64,000 bases of DNA from Streptomonospora salina (lineage in GTDB: Bacteria; Actinomycetota; Actinomycetes; Streptosporangiales; Streptosporangiaceae): the NCBI RefSeq assembly GCF_014204715.1, contig NZ_JACHLY010000001.1:992001-1056000 (forward strand), in the 5' to 3' direction. Made by a program: the position numbers and the translations under genes. The notes under the pieces were generated by a model. The model saw only the letters and a program-made list of their open reading frames with translations. It did no database searches and had not been told where the DNA came from. Positions 39,715 to 50,100 of this stretch are shown piece after piece (position 1 is the stretch's first letter; each line of letters starts with the position of its first letter).

Positions 39715-41892
39715 ATGACCGACCGTGTGACGGCCCCCTACGGCGCCTGGCCATCGCCGATCGCAGCCAGTGACGTCGCCCGAGGAGAGCGGCGGATGGC
39801 CCACCCCAGCGTCGCCGCCGACGGCATCCGCTGGGAGGAGTCCCGCCCCGACGAAGGCGGACGCACCACCGTGATGCACCGCGACCCCGGCGGCACCCCG
39901 ACCGAGCTCCTCGGCCCCGCTTGGGACGCGGGCACCCGCGTGCACGAATACGGCGGACGCTCCTACCTGCCCGTCCCCCGCAGCGACGACCAGAATCCCA
40001 CCCGCCACGGCATCGTCTTCGCCAATCGCGCCGACCAGCGCCTCTACCTGCTGGAGCACGGCGCCGACACCCCGGTGCCGCTCACCCCCGAGCCCGAACA
40101 CCCCTGTGCCCTGCGCTACGCCGACCTCGCCCTCACCCCCGACGGCGAGCACATCGTCTGCGTCCGGGAACGCCACCCCGCCCCCGGCGACGAGGAACCC
40201 GGCCCCGACGACCGCCGCCCCGTCCGCTCGATCGTCTCGCTGCCGCTGTCCGGCCGCGCCGCCGACGACCCCGACGCCGTCACCGAACTGGTCTCCGGCT
40301 CCGACTTCTACGCCTCCCCCGTCCCCGCACCCGACGGGCGCCACCTCGCCTGGACCTGCTGGAACCACCCCCGCATGCCCTGGGACGGCACCGAACTGCG
40401 CGTGGGCACCCTCGACGGCCCCGACGGCGCTCTCACCGACACCTACACCCTCAAAGGCGGCGTCGCCGAGTCCGTGCTCTCGCCTACCTGGCGCGACGCG
40501 AACACCCTGGTCTTCCTCACCGACTGGTCGGGCTGGTGGAACCTCTACGAGATCGGGCTCACCGGGCCGGCCATGCCCCTCCATCCCGCCGAAGAGGAAT
40601 TCACCCACGGCTTCTTCCCCGGCCTGCAGCCCTACCACGGCCTCGACGACGGACGCACGGTCGCCCTGCACGGCCGCACCGACCTCACCCCCGGCGTCTA
40701 CACCTCCGCGACCGCGGAGTTCGCCCCCCTCGACACCGGATTCGACTCCTGGACCGCCCTCGCCGGAGACGGCACGACCGTCGTGGGCCTGGCCGCCGGC
40801 CACCACACCCCCCAGAGCCTGGTCCGGCTCGACACCGCCACCGGCCGCACCGACGTGCTACGGCGCTCCCGCGACGACGTCCCCGCAACCGACTACCTGC
40901 CCGTCCCCCGCCACACCGAGGTCAGCGGGCGCTACGGCCGCACCGTGCACACCACCGTCTACCCGCCCGCCAACCCCGACGCCGCCGCCGACGGCCCCGC
41001 CCCCTACATCGTGTGGGTGCACGGCGGCCCGGTCGCCAAGGCCCTGAGCTCCCTCGACCTCGCCAAGGCCTACTTCACCAGCCGCGGCATCGGCGTCGTC
41101 GACGTCAACCACGGCGGCTCCACCGGATTCGGACGCGCCTACCGCGAACGCCTCCAAGGCCAGTGGGGCGTCGTCGACGTGGAAGACGCCACCGCCGCCG
41201 CCCGCGCCCTGGTCGACGAGGGCGCCGCCGACCCCGAGCGCCTCGCCGTGCGCGGCGGCAGCGCCGGAGGCCTCACCACCCTGCTCGCGCTGTGCGGCGA
41301 CACCTTCGCCTGCGGCACCTCCTCCTGGGGCGTCACCGACCTCCTGCGACTGGCCGCCGAGACCCACGACTTCGAATCCCGCTACCTCGACGGCCTCGTG
41401 GGACCGCTGCCGGGCTATGCCGCCACCTACCGCGAACGCTCCCCCATCAACCGCGCCGCCGACGTCACCGCCCCGGTCCTGATCCTGCAGGGCACCGACG
41501 ACCCCGTCGTCCCGCCCAATCAGGCCCGCGCGCTGGCGGCAGGCCTGAGCGAGCACGCGGTCCGCCACGCGCTGCTGGAATTCGACGGCGAGGGGCACGG
41601 CCTGCGCGCACCCGGCAACCAGCAGCGCGCACTCGAAGCCGAATTGGCCTTCTACGGCGACGTGTTCGGCTTCACCCCGCCCGGCGTGGAACCGATCGAA
41701 CTGACCACCGAATACACGGGCGACGACCCCCGGACGGGCGACGACGGACAGCAGGCCCGGGACGCATCGGAGGAGCCCGGCACGTCCGCGGAGGGAGCCG
41801 AAGGCGACGCGGCAGCGGAACCGCTGCCGCCGCTGGAGGACCGCAGCGCCGCCGACGGCGAACCGGCCGCACAGCAGCCCCGCCGCGCCTGA
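39715..41892 (+). CDS. S9-family prolyl oligopeptidase-like serine peptidase
   Basis: A 725-residue protein with an N-terminal beta-propeller (to about residue 410) and a C-terminal alpha/beta-hydrolase domain. The nucleophile lies in RGGSAGGLTT (Ser about 517), the Asp in LQGTDDPVVPP (about 594), and the His in GEGHGLRAPG (about 627); HGGPVAKALSSLD holds the oxyanion region. There is no signal peptide, so it is probably cytoplasmic and degrades peptides or aminoacyl conjugates. The last ~65 residues are an acidic Glu/Asp/Ala-rich tail outside the domain. The ATG at 39715 was chosen; a GTG at 39700 is in frame, and neither has a strong ribosome site. Confidence 0.9.
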   Translation: MTDRVTAPYGAWPSPIAASDVARGERRMAHPSVAADGIRWEESRPDEGGRTTVMHRDPGGTPTELLGPAWDAGTRVHEYGGRSYLPVPRSDDQNPTRHGIVFANRADQRLYLLEHGADTPVPLTPEPEHPCALRYADLALTPDGEHIVCVRERHPAPGDEEPGPDDRRPVRSIVSLPLSGRAADDPDAVTELVSGSDFYASPVPAPDGRHLAWTCWNHPRMPWDGTELRVGTLDGPDGALTDTYTLKGGVAESVLSPTWRDANTLVFLTDWSGWWNLYEIGLTGPAMPLHPAEEEFTHGFFPGLQPYHGLDDGRTVALHGRTDLTPGVYTSATAEFAPLDTGFDSWTALAGDGTTVVGLAAGHHTPQSLVRLDTATGRTDVLRRSRDDVPATDYLPVPRHTEVSGRYGRTVHTTVYPPANPDAAADGPAPYIVWVHGGPVAKALSSLDLAKAYFTSRGIGVVDVNHGGSTGFGRAYRERLQGQWGVVDVEDATAAARALVDEGAADPERLAVRGGSAGGLTTLLALCGDTFACGTSSWGVTDLLRLAAETHDFESRYLDGLVGPLPGYAATYRERSPINRAADVTAPVLILQGTDDPVVPPNQARALAAGLSEHAVRHALLEFDGEGHGLRAPGNQQRALEAELAFYGDVFGFTPPGVEPIELTTEYTGDDPRTGDDGQQARDASEEPGTSAEGAEGDAAAEPLPPLEDRSAADGEPAAQQPRRA

Positions 41893-42017
41893 CCGCCGGC
41901 TCCGGCCCGGCCCCGCGCACCGAGGGCCGGGCCCTGCCGAGCGAACCCCCGCCGCACGCGGCCGGCGGCACCGCCGTGCCCGCCGCACCGCGCACATGCA
42001 CAGAACGGAACCCGCGA

Positions 42018-42539
42018 ATGCCTACGACGCGGCTCGTCACCCCCGAGGACGCCCCGGAACTGGCGGAACTGCTGCGCGGCAACCGCGAATTCCTCGCACC
42101 CTGGGAACCCGAGCGCGACGACTCCTACTTCACCGCCGCGACCCAGCGCACCCTCCTCGAACGCGCCCGCGCCGAACACGCCGCCGGACGCATGCTCCCC
42201 CTCGCCGTCCTCGACGGCACCGACCGCATCGCCGGGCGCATCACCGTCAACGGCATCGTCCGGGGAGCCTTCCTGTCCGCCACCGTCGGCTACTGGGTCA
42301 GCCGCTCCCACAACGGCCGCGGTCTGGCCACCGAAGCCGTCGCCGAAACCGTGCGGACCGCCTTCGCCGACCTCGGCCTGCACCGGATCGAAGCCGCGAC
42401 CCTGCCGCACAACACCGCCTCGCAGCGCGTGCTGCTGCGCAACGGCTTCACCGCCTACGGCCGGGCTCCCCAGTACCTGCGCATCGCCGGCCACTGGCAG
42501 GAGCACATCCTCTACCAGGTCCTCAACACGCGGATGTGA
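42018..42539 (+). CDS. RimJ/RimL-type GNAT acetyltransferase
   Basis: A 173-residue single-domain GNAT protein. TTRLVTPEDAPELAELLRGN opens the domain, GYWVSRSHNGRGLATEAVAE is the acetyl-CoA-binding loop, and ATLPHNTASQRVLLRNGF is the usual RimJ-like end. Relatives acetylate the N-terminal Ser or Ala of ribosomal proteins S5 or L12; others use different acceptors, so the target is open. It follows the S9 peptidase on the same strand with a 125-base gap and is convergent with the next gene, 21 bases away. Confidence 0.9.
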   Translation: MPTTRLVTPEDAPELAELLRGNREFLAPWEPERDDSYFTAATQRTLLERARAEHAAGRMLPLAVLDGTDRIAGRITVNGIVRGAFLSATVGYWVSRSHNGRGLATEAVAETVRTAFADLGLHRIEAATLPHNTASQRVLLRNGFTAYGRAPQYLRIAGHWQEHILYQVLNTRM

Positions 42540-42560
42540 CCGCCGGCGCCGGAGCCCGCT

Positions 42561-43352
42561 TCACAGCCCCACGGTGTCGTCCGGCTCGGGATCCCCTTCC
42601 TCGCCGACCTCGGGGATCCGCTCGGCCAGCCCTTCGGCGACCCGGGTCGCGGTGCCCAACGGCGCGCCCGACACCGCCGGCTCTCCGTCGTCGAAGGACC
42701 GGACACGCACCACCACATTGCGGAGCCGGAAGAACGCGGTGGCGTGGCTGCGGCCGCGCTCGGTCGGGGTCCACTCGCGGTACTCCGTACCCAGCTCCGC
42801 CGGCGGCTCGTACAGGGCGACGAACCCGCCGTCGCCGGCCTCGATCTCCTCCACCTCGGCCATGTTGAACGGCCGCTGCTCCTCGGCCCCCGACCGCAGC
42901 TGCTCCACGCTCTCGCGGCGACCGGCGATCCGCTCCTCCGCGCCGCTGTAATCCCAGGGTTCCGACCCCGGATCCAGCACCGTGAACACCGCCGACAAGC
43001 TGCCGCCCGCGACATCCCCGCACGCGAGTCCGTCCTCCAGGGGCAGCACTCCGGCGTCGCGCTCCAGCTCCTCCACCCGCACCCCGTCCAGGTGCAGCTC
43101 CGCCACGAACCCCTCGGTGAACAGGTCCTCGCACTCGCCGACCTCCGCGAACGGCTCACCCGCCATCACAAGCACCGGCAGGATCAGCACCGCAGCCACA
43201 GCGGCGACCACCCCGCCCGCGACCGCCGGCGCCGTGTAGCGGCCCGGCCCCGCGCCCGACGACCCCGCCGCCGATCCGCCGGCGGACTCTCCGGCCTCCT
43301 GGGGCTCGTGAGAACCCTCGGGCTCCTGGCGCTCCTCGGGCGCATCAGACAC
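42561..43352 (-). CDS. Membrane-anchored protein of unknown function
   Basis: A 263-residue protein I do not recognise. The first 38 residues are acidic and Pro/Gly/Ser-rich. A single membrane helix follows (about 41-64, VAGGVVAAVAAVLILPVLVM), then an extracytoplasmic domain of about 200 residues with two cysteines (ECEDLFTEG, LACGDVAGG) that could form a disulfide. The domain is rich in Glu and Arg, ending in an acidic tail. The codon pattern is typical of the window, so it is likely real. It lies downstream of recX on the same strand with a 161-base gap. Confidence 0.7.
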   Translation of the reverse strand: MSDAPEERQEPEGSHEPQEAGESAGGSAAGSSGAGPGRYTAPAVAGGVVAAVAAVLILPVLVMAGEPFAEVGECEDLFTEGFVAELHLDGVRVEELERDAGVLPLEDGLACGDVAGGSLSAVFTVLDPGSEPWDYSGAEERIAGRRESVEQLRSGAEEQRPFNMAEVEEIEAGDGGFVALYEPPAELGTEYREWTPTERGRSHATAFFRLRNVVVRVRSFDDGEPAVSGAPLGTATRVAEGLAERIPEVGEEGDPEPDDTVGL

Positions 43353-43513
43353 GATCCGGCTCCTTCAGGGGGTCGCAAACACGGTTCCGGGACAGCACAG
43401 CACCGGGGACCAGTTATATCCCGCTCCGTCTCCGCCACTCCGCCGGACCCCGCCATCACCCGACCGGTACCGGTGCAGCAGGGCCGGCCCGCGAGTACGG
43501 TCCGCGCCCGCCG

Positions 43514-44095
43514 CTAGTCCCCGTCGGGCTCGGGAAGCTCCACCCCGGCCCCCTCGGCTTCCAGCTCCTCGCGGACCACCCGGTAGGCCAAGCCGGCCGA
43601 ATACCCCTTGCGCGCCAGCATCGCCAGCGCCCGGCGCGCCCGCGCAGCGGAGTCCTGGCGGCGCGACGCGGTGAGCTTGCGCCGCGCCAGCCGACGCGCC
43701 GTCTCCTCTTCCTGGTCCGGGCCGAGCTCCTCCACAGCGTCGCGGACCGTGTCCGCATCCACGCCGCGCCGCCGCAGCTCGGCCGCCAGCGCCTTGCGCC
43801 CCAGACCGCGCCCGGCGTGCCGGGACTCGACCCAGGCGTCGGCGAAGGCCGCGTCGTCGATCAGCCCGACCTCGCTGAAGCGCCCCAGCACCGACTCGGC
43901 CACGTCGTCGTCGACGTCCCGCTGCCGCAGCGCCTGGGCGAGCTGGGCCCGCGTACGCGGAGCCGAGGTCAGCAGGCGCAGACAGACGCCGCGCGCCGCG
44001 GCCTCGGGATCCTCCCCGTCCGCGGACCCGCTCACCCCGGAACCGGGCTCGACGTCGGCACCGTCGCCGTCGAGGATCTCGCGCGGATCACGCAT
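43514..44095 (-). CDS. recX: RecA regulator RecX
   Basis: A 193-residue protein that binds RecA filaments and limits RecA activity. Three RecX three-helix repeats are visible: [37 protein letters not shown] with [15 protein letters not shown]; and [20 protein letters not shown]. The ATG at 44095 lies 8 bases inside the end of recA, so translation of the two is coupled. The first ~35 residues (acidic, Gly/Ser-rich) are not conserved. Confidence 0.93.
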   Translation of the reverse strand: MRDPREILDGDGADVEPGSGVSGSADGEDPEAAARGVCLRLLTSAPRTRAQLAQALRQRDVDDDVAESVLGRFSEVGLIDDAAFADAWVESRHAGRGLGRKALAAELRRRGVDADTVRDAVEELGPDQEEETARRLARRKLTASRRQDSAARARRALAMLARKGYSAGLAYRVVREELEAEGAGVELPEPDGD

Positions 44096-46442
44096 CCGCG
44101 GGCGGGGTGGGCTCGGTGCCGCTCTGCGCGGCCGAGGAGTCGGCCGAAGAAGCCGCCGCGTCGCCGTCCTTGGCCGCGGAACCGCCGTCCTTGGTCGTCG
44201 ACGCCTTCGCGCCGGACTTCTTCGCACCCGAGGCCTTGGTCCCGGCCGGCTTGGCGTCGGCGGACTTGGCGTCGGCGGACTTGGCGTCGGTCCCGGTGGA
44301 CTCCGCGGAGTCGTCGCCGGCACCGGGCACGCCCAGCTTCTCCTTGATCTTCTTCTCGACCTCGTTGGCCATGTCGACGTTCTCACGCAGGAAGTTGCGG
44401 GCGTTCTCCTTGCCCTGACCGAGCTGCGTGCCCTCGTAGGTGTACCAGGCGCCCGACTTGCGCACGACGCCCTGCTCCACTCCGAGGTCGATCAGGCCGC
44501 CCTCGCGCGAGATGCCGACGCCGTAGAGGATGTCGAACTCCGCCTGCTTGAACGGCGGCGCCACCTTGTTCTTCACGACCTTCGCCCGCGTCCGGTTCCC
44601 GACGGCGTCGGTCCCGTCCTTCAGTGTTTCGATCCGCCGGACGTCCAGCCGCACCGAGGAGTAGAACTTCAGCGCCTTACCACCGGTGGTGGTCTCCGGG
44701 CTGTTGTGGACCATGACGCCGTCGGCAAAGTAGTTGTGCGAACCCTCCACTTCGATGTCGTAGCGGTGCATGCCGCGGGTGGCGGGTTCGTCGTGGATGT
44801 CGAGGATCGGCGCGGCCACAAGCCGCTCCTGCGGCTCGGCGAACTCCGGCTCGACCTCGCACTGGCCGCGGAAGCGCGGCGGCAGCTTGTACTCCATCGA
44901 CGCGTGCACGTACGGCGCGACGATGCTGTGGAACTCGGTCGTCGCGGCGGTGGCGAAGCGGATGAACGCCGTACGCGCCGACCCGCGGCTGACCAGAGCG
45001 ACGTCGAGGCCGTGGGTGTCGCGGAGGTATTCGGTGAGCCGCTGCCGCGATCCGGGGCTCATCGCCTCGACGCAGATCTCGATGCGACCGCTGCCGCCCT
45101 CGGTGCGGACGTGCCTCCCCTCGGAACGCGGCGTGAAGCAGCCGTCGTCCATGTACCAGACCGCCAGCGCCAACGGCGTCAGCGACTTGAGGAACTCCCA
45201 TGTGAGGTGTTTCTTGCCGTCTCCGAAGTAGACGACGTCGTGAAGCTCACTCAGTTCGGGGAGCGGCTTGAAGTCGGCGAAGACGGCGCCCTCGGCGTTC
45301 GTGGTGCGCGAATAGGAGACGTTGCCCAGCAGCGAGGTCTTCCAGTCGAGATAGCTCTCCTGTTCGCCTCCGCCTCCCATCCGGAACCGCACGCCGGTAC
45401 GTCCCCCGCGGTCGGGCGCAAGGCTGCCGTCGCCCATCACGGAGCCGTAGACGACCTGGCGCTGCTGCTCGTCGAGGTAATGGGGTTCGCTGGTGAGAAC
45501 GCGATCGCCCGCCATCAGCTCGCCGGCCTCGCGCCAACCGCCGGGGGTGCGTACCAGATGGTTCGGCGTGACACCGAACCGGGCCCGCCCGTTCTTTCCC
45601 GACTTCGCGACGGTGAACTGCAGGAAGAGGTCGGTTTCTCCGTTGTCGAACCAGTTCACCACCCGACGTGGAACCACTTTGTCGAGATCCGGATCATACG
45701 AAAGGACTTCGACATCCATCTTCTGGTTCACGATTTTCCCGATGCGTTCACGAGTACCATCGGCCAACGTCACCCACGTATCCCAGGATGCACAGCCGAA
45801 CATCACACCGACCTTCTCCCTCAGCTGGTTGATGAAAATCGCCGTGGTTCCGGTCTGGTGCAATGCGCCTGCGATTTTCCGCAGGGCCTGGGACATCAGC
45901 CGGGCCTGTAGGCCGACGTGGCTGTCGCCCATTTCACCCTCGATCTCGGCGCGCGGCACGAGGGCGGCGACGGAGTCCACGACCAGGACGGAAACGGCCC
46001 CGGAGCGGATCAGCATGTCCGTGATCTCCAGCGCCTGCTCGCCCGTGTCGGGCTGGGAAAGCAGCAGATCGTCGGTGTTCACGCCGATCTTCTTCGCGTA
46101 ATCGGGGTCGAGCGCGTGCTCCGCGTCGATGAATGCGGCGATTCCGCCGGTCTTCTGCGCACTGGCCACGGCGTGCAGAGCGACGGTAGTCTTACCGCTA
46201 CTCTCCGGCCCGAACACCTCCACGATCCGGCCCCGCGGAATTCCTCCGATCCCCAGGGCGATGTCGAGGGAGATGGATCCACTGGGAAAGGATTCGATCG
46301 GTGGGCGGTCGTCATCGCCGAGGCGCATGACGGACCCCTTGCCGAATTGGCGCTCGATCTGTGCGAGCGCGGTTTCGAGAGCCTTCTCTCGATCAGCAGC
46401 AGCCACGGGGAACCCCTGTTGGGTCGACGTCTTCTTGTTCAT
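44088..46442 (-). CDS. recA: Recombinase RecA, interrupted by an intein
   Basis: The 784-residue precursor contains RecA (420 residues after splicing) and a 364-residue intein. RecA promotes strand exchange and triggers LexA self-cleavage. The P-loop is GPESSGKT (residues 78-85), and the L1 region [20 protein letters not shown] follows. The N-terminal part ends at VGVMFG (residue 216) and continues after the intein at [14 protein letters not shown], so the break is within the DNA-binding loop L2. The C-terminus carries an extra tail of about 65 residues of Lys/Ala/Ser/Asp repeats ([16 protein letters not shown]), much longer than usual. The start is ATG at 46442. A LexA box lies about 200 bases upstream, and recX overlaps the end. 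Confidence 0.97.
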   Translation of the reverse strand: MNKKTSTQQGFPVAAADREKALETALAQIERQFGKGSVMRLGDDDRPPIESFPSGSISLDIALGIGGIPRGRIVEVFGPESSGKTTVALHAVASAQKTGGIAAFIDAEHALDPDYAKKIGVNTDDLLLSQPDTGEQALEITDMLIRSGAVSVLVVDSVAALVPRAEIEGEMGDSHVGLQARLMSQALRKIAGALHQTGTTAIFINQLREKVGVMFGCASWDTWVTLADGTRERIGKIVNQKMDVEVLSYDPDLDKVVPRRVVNWFDNGETDLFLQFTVAKSGKNGRARFGVTPNHLVRTPGGWREAGELMAGDRVLTSEPHYLDEQQRQVVYGSVMGDGSLAPDRGGRTGVRFRMGGGGEQESYLDWKTSLLGNVSYSRTTNAEGAVFADFKPLPELSELHDVVYFGDGKKHLTWEFLKSLTPLALAVWYMDDGCFTPRSEGRHVRTEGGSGRIEICVEAMSPGSRQRLTEYLRDTHGLDVALVSRGSARTAFIRFATAATTEFHSIVAPYVHASMEYKLPPRFRGQCEVEPEFAEPQERLVAAPILDIHDEPATRGMHRYDIEVEGSHNYFADGVMVHNSPETTTGGKALKFYSSVRLDVRRIETLKDGTDAVGNRTRAKVVKNKVAPPFKQAEFDILYGVGISREGGLIDLGVEQGVVRKSGAWYTYEGTQLGQGKENARNFLRENVDMANEVEKKIKEKLGVPGAGDDSAESTGTDAKSADAKSADAKPAGTKASGAKKSGAKASTTKDGGSAAKDGDAAASSADSSAAQSGTEPTPPADA
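44703..45794 (-). other. Intein with LAGLIDADG homing endonuclease, within recA
   Basis: A 364-residue in-frame insertion. It begins with Cys1 ([14 protein letters not shown]) and ends with His-Asn (DGVMVHN), with Ser as the first downstream residue: the residues needed for standard class 1 splicing. Block B is VTPNHLVRT (75-83) with T-x-x-H. The two endonuclease motifs are [10 protein letters not shown] (116-125) and LAVWYMDDG (210-218), both with the catalytic-type acidic residue. Block F is [16 protein letters not shown]. Codons such as AAA, CGA, ATA and TTT are more frequent here than in the flanking RecA sequence, pointing to a foreign origin. The intein and endonuclease both look intact. 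Confidence 0.95.
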
Positions 46443-46776
46443 CTTGGGTGTGACGCTACGCGGCGGTGAGGACAAACCTCGACCACGTCGGTGCGCCTGT
46501 GGACGCGCGCGGCGTTCGCGGGACGGGCCCGGCGACCGCCGGATGCGTATCCACGCGCAGACGCCCGCCCGAGGGGCGTCGTGGTCCGCCGGAGGCCGAT
46601 TCGGCACCTGGTCGGCCCCGGATACATCGCAAGCCTACCCGAACCTCTGTTCGACCGCCTGTCGTCCCCCAGAAGCCGGGCGCGCCGCCGGAAGCGGCGC
46701 GCGGCGCTACCGCTGCGGGCCGTCCGCTCCGCTCCGCCCCCGGTCGTCGTGGCTGCTCCGGACGCCGCGGACATGG
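46443..46776. other. Regulatory region upstream of recA (334 bases)
   Basis: No gene is supported. The region separates DUF3046 from recA on the minus strand and carries the LexA box at 46640-46653. Reading leftward, TAGGCT directly beside the box (46631-46636) could be a -10 hexamer, placing LexA over the promoter. The remaining ~190 bases would form a long recA leader without an obvious terminator hairpin. Confidence 0.55.
46640..46653. promoter_or_regulatory. LexA (SOS) box of recA
   Basis: CGAACCTCTGTTCG fits the actinobacterial/Gram-positive LexA consensus, CGAAC-N4-GTTCG, with both half-sites intact. It lies 198 bases before the recA start and is the only such site I noticed in the window. 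recA and recX would therefore be induced by DNA damage. Confidence 0.8.
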
Positions 46777-46971
46777 TCAGCGGGCGGTCGCGGGCAGGTC
46801 GAAGTCCTCGCAGACGGCTCGCCAGACCTCTTTGGCGCCGATACCGTCGGCGAGCGCCTGTTCGATCGTGCGGGAGCCGAGCGCGTCGATGACGTGGTCG
46901 CGGGCGAGGCTTTCGGCGTAGGCCTCGCCGAAGTGCTCGTGCATGCGCTCCCAGAAGTGCGAAAGTCTCAT
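46777..46971 (-). CDS. DUF3046 protein
   Basis: A 64-residue protein, MRLSHFWERMHEHFGEAYAE at the start, matching the small actinobacterial DUF3046 family regularly encoded just upstream of recA. It is acidic, helical and cytoplasmic. Its function is unknown, but the fixed position suggests a link to recA expression or DNA repair. Confidence 0.9.
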   Translation of the reverse strand: MRLSHFWERMHEHFGEAYAESLARDHVIDALGSRTIEQALADGIGAKEVWRAVCEDFDLPATAR

Positions 46972-47134
46972 CGCCTCCAGTATCGGCCGCCTCGGGCAGT
47001 GCTGTCACCTCCGGCGACGCCGCTCGGGGACGGCACGGGCGGGCGGCACCGGTCGGGGACCGGCCCGGCGCCGGTGCCGGGGGTGCGGGCCGGGTCTGCT
47101 GGGTTTCGCCGTCGCCGCGTTGCAGACTGGCCCC

Positions 47135-50100
47135 ATGTCCTCGGTAGGCGGTTCCGGCTCCAGCGGCTCCGGTCCCTCGGGGGGCGACCGGGATCCGCTG
47201 GGCCGCTTCTCTCAGGCGACGCGCACGTGGTTCGAGCAGGCGTTCCCGTCGGGGCCGACCCCGGCCCAGACGGGTGCGTGGAACGAGGTCGCGCGGGGCG
47301 AGAACACGCTGGTCGTGGCTCCGACAGGATCGGGAAAGACGCTGTCGGCGTTCCTGTGGGCGCTGGACGGCCTGGCGTCGCGGCCCGTTCCCGAGGAGCG
47401 GGTGCGGCGGTGCCGGGTGCTGTACGTCTCGCCGCTGAAGGCGCTGGCGGCCGACATCGAGCGCAATCTGCGTGCGCCGCTGTCGGGGATCCGGCGGGCG
47501 GCGGAGGCGGCGGGGCTGGACGCGGCGGAGCCGTCGGTGGCGGTGCGTACGGGTGACACTCCGGCGGATCGGCGGCGCCGGTTGGCGGCGTCTCCGCCCG
47601 ACATCCTGATCACCACGCCGGAGTCGCTGTTTCTGGTGCTGACCTCGCAGGCCCGTGCGGGGCTGGCGGGGGTCGAGACGGTGATCGTGGACGAGGTGCA
47701 CGCGCTGGCGGGCACGAAGCGCGGTGCGCACTTGGCGCTGAGTCTGGAGCGGTTGGATGCGCTGCTGAAGGCGCCGGCGCAGCGGATCGGGCTGTCGGCG
47801 ACGGTGCGTCCGCCCGAGGAGGTGGCGGCGTTCCTGGGCGGGCCGCGTCCGGCGTCGGTGGTGGCGCCGCCGCAGGCGCCGTCGCTGGATGTGCGGATCG
47901 CGGTGCCGGTCGCGGACATGGCGGAGCCGGAGGCGGCGGTGGCGGCGGAGCGGTCGGACGATCGGGCGTCGAAGGCGCGCACGTCGATCTGGCCGCACGT
48001 CGAGGAGCGGGTACTGGATCTGGTGGAGGCGCACCGGTCGTCGATCGTGTTCTGCAATTCCCGGCGGGTGGCCGAGCGGTTGTGCGCGCGGTTGAACGAA
48101 TTGGCCGACGAGCGGCGTGCGTTCGGCGGGGATGCTGCCGCGTCCGGTGCGTCCGCCTCCCTTCCGGGCGGGTCGTCGGGGGGTTCGCGGTTGTCGCCGG
48201 CGGAGGTGATGGCCGAGGCGGGCCAGACCTATGGCGCTGAGGCGGGGGTGGTGGCGCGGGCGCATCACGGATCGGTGTCCAAGGACGAGCGCGCGGTGAT
48301 CGAGGGGGATCTGAAGGCGGGCCGGCTGCCGTGCGTGGTGGCCACGTCCAGTCTTGAGCTGGGCATCGACATGGGTGCTGTGGACCTGGTGGTGCAGGTG
48401 GAGTCGCCGCCGTCGGTGGCGAGCGGTTTGCAGCGGGTGGGGCGTGCGGGCCACAACGTGGGCGACGTTTCGCGGGGGGTGGTGTTTCCGAAGTTCCGGG
48501 GGGACCTGCTGGCGGCGTCGGTGGTGGTCGAGCGGATGCGTTCGGGGCGGATCGAGGAGCTGCGCATGCCGCGCAATCCGCTGGATGTGCTGGCGCAGCA
48601 GGTGGTGGCGATGGCGGCGATGGACGAGTGGGAGGTGGTGCGGCTGGGGTCGGTGGTGCGGCGGGCGGCGCCGTTCGCGTCCCTTCCGGATTCGTCGTTG
48701 TCGGGGGTGCTGGACATGGTGTCGGGGCGCTATCCCTCGGATGAGTTCGCGGAGTTGCGGCCGCGTGTGGTGTGGGATCGCGACGCGGGCGGTGCGGATT
48801 CGGGCGGGGCGGTGTCGGGGCGCCCGGGTGCGCAGCGGTTGGCGGTGACCAGCGGCGGGACGATTCCCGATCGGGGCATGTATGCGGTGCATCTGGCGGC
48901 GGGCGGCGGCGGTGGGCCGTCGCGGGTGGGTGAGCTGGATGAGGAGATGGTCTACGAGTCGCGGGTGGGCGACGTGTTCGTGCTGGGGGCGAGTGCGTGG
49001 CGGATCGAGTCGATCACCGCTGACCGGGTGATGGTTTCGCCTGCGCCGGGGCGGCCGGGGCGGTTGCCGTTCTGGAAGGCCGATGCGCTGGGGCGTCCGG
49101 CGGAGTTGGGCCGGGCGATCGGTGCGATGGCGCGGGAGCTTGGGGGGTTGGAGCGGTCTGCGGCGGTGGAGCGGGCGCGCGGAGCGGGTTTGGACGAGTG
49201 GGGTGCGGCCAATCTCGTGGATTATCTGGGTGAGCAGGAGGAGTCGACGGGGTGGGTGCCCGACGACCGCACGATCGTGGTGGAGCGGTTCCGCGACGAG
49301 TTGGGCGATTGGCGTGCCGTGGTGCATTCGCCGCTGGGTGCGCGGGTGCACGCGCCGTGGGCGCTGGTGGCGGGGGCGCGGTTGCGGGAGCGCTACGGGG
49401 TGGATGCGCAGGTGGTGCACGGCGACGACGGGATCGTGGTGCGGCTGCCGGACGTCGAGGAGGACACCGGTGCGGGGGCTGGGCGGCGCCCTCGGGGCGG
49501 TGTGGCGGAGTCGCTGATGGTGGCTCCGGACGAGGTGGAGGACGCGGTCACCGCCGAGTTGGGTGGTTCGGCGCTGTTCGCGGCGCGGTTCCGGGAGTGT
49601 GCGGCGCGGGCGCTGCTGCTGCCGCGGCGGCATCCGGGGCGGCGGATGCCGTTGTGGCAGCAGCGGCAGCGTTCGGCGCAGTTGCTGTCGGTGGCGGGGC
49701 GGTTCGGGTCGTTTCCGATCGTGTCGGAGGCGGCGCGGGAGTGTCTGCGCGACGTGTTCGACGTGGACGGTCTGGCGTCGTTGATGGCCGATGTGCGGGC
49801 GCGTCGGGTGCGGGTGGTGGAGGTGGAGACGCAGCGGGCGTCGCCGTTCGCGCAGTCGCTGCTGATGGGGTACACGGCGGCGTTTCTGTACGAGGGGGAC
49901 GCGCCCGCGGCGGAGGCGCGGGCGCAGGCGCTGACGTTGGATTCGCAACTGCTGGCGGATCTGCTGGGGCATGCGGATCTGCGGGAGTTGCTGGACGGCG
50001 GTGTGGTGGCCGAATACGAGTCCGAGTTGCAGCGTCTGGCGCCGCAGCGGCGGGCGGATCCCGCTGCGGGGCGCGAGGGTGCGGCGGATCTGCTGCGTGA

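Noticed and set aside
46640-46660. GTTCGA sequences considered as tRNA T-arms (also near 12100, 25775 and 47230)
   Set aside because: None has a matching acceptor stem or anticodon arm; the one at 46650 belongs to the LexA box.
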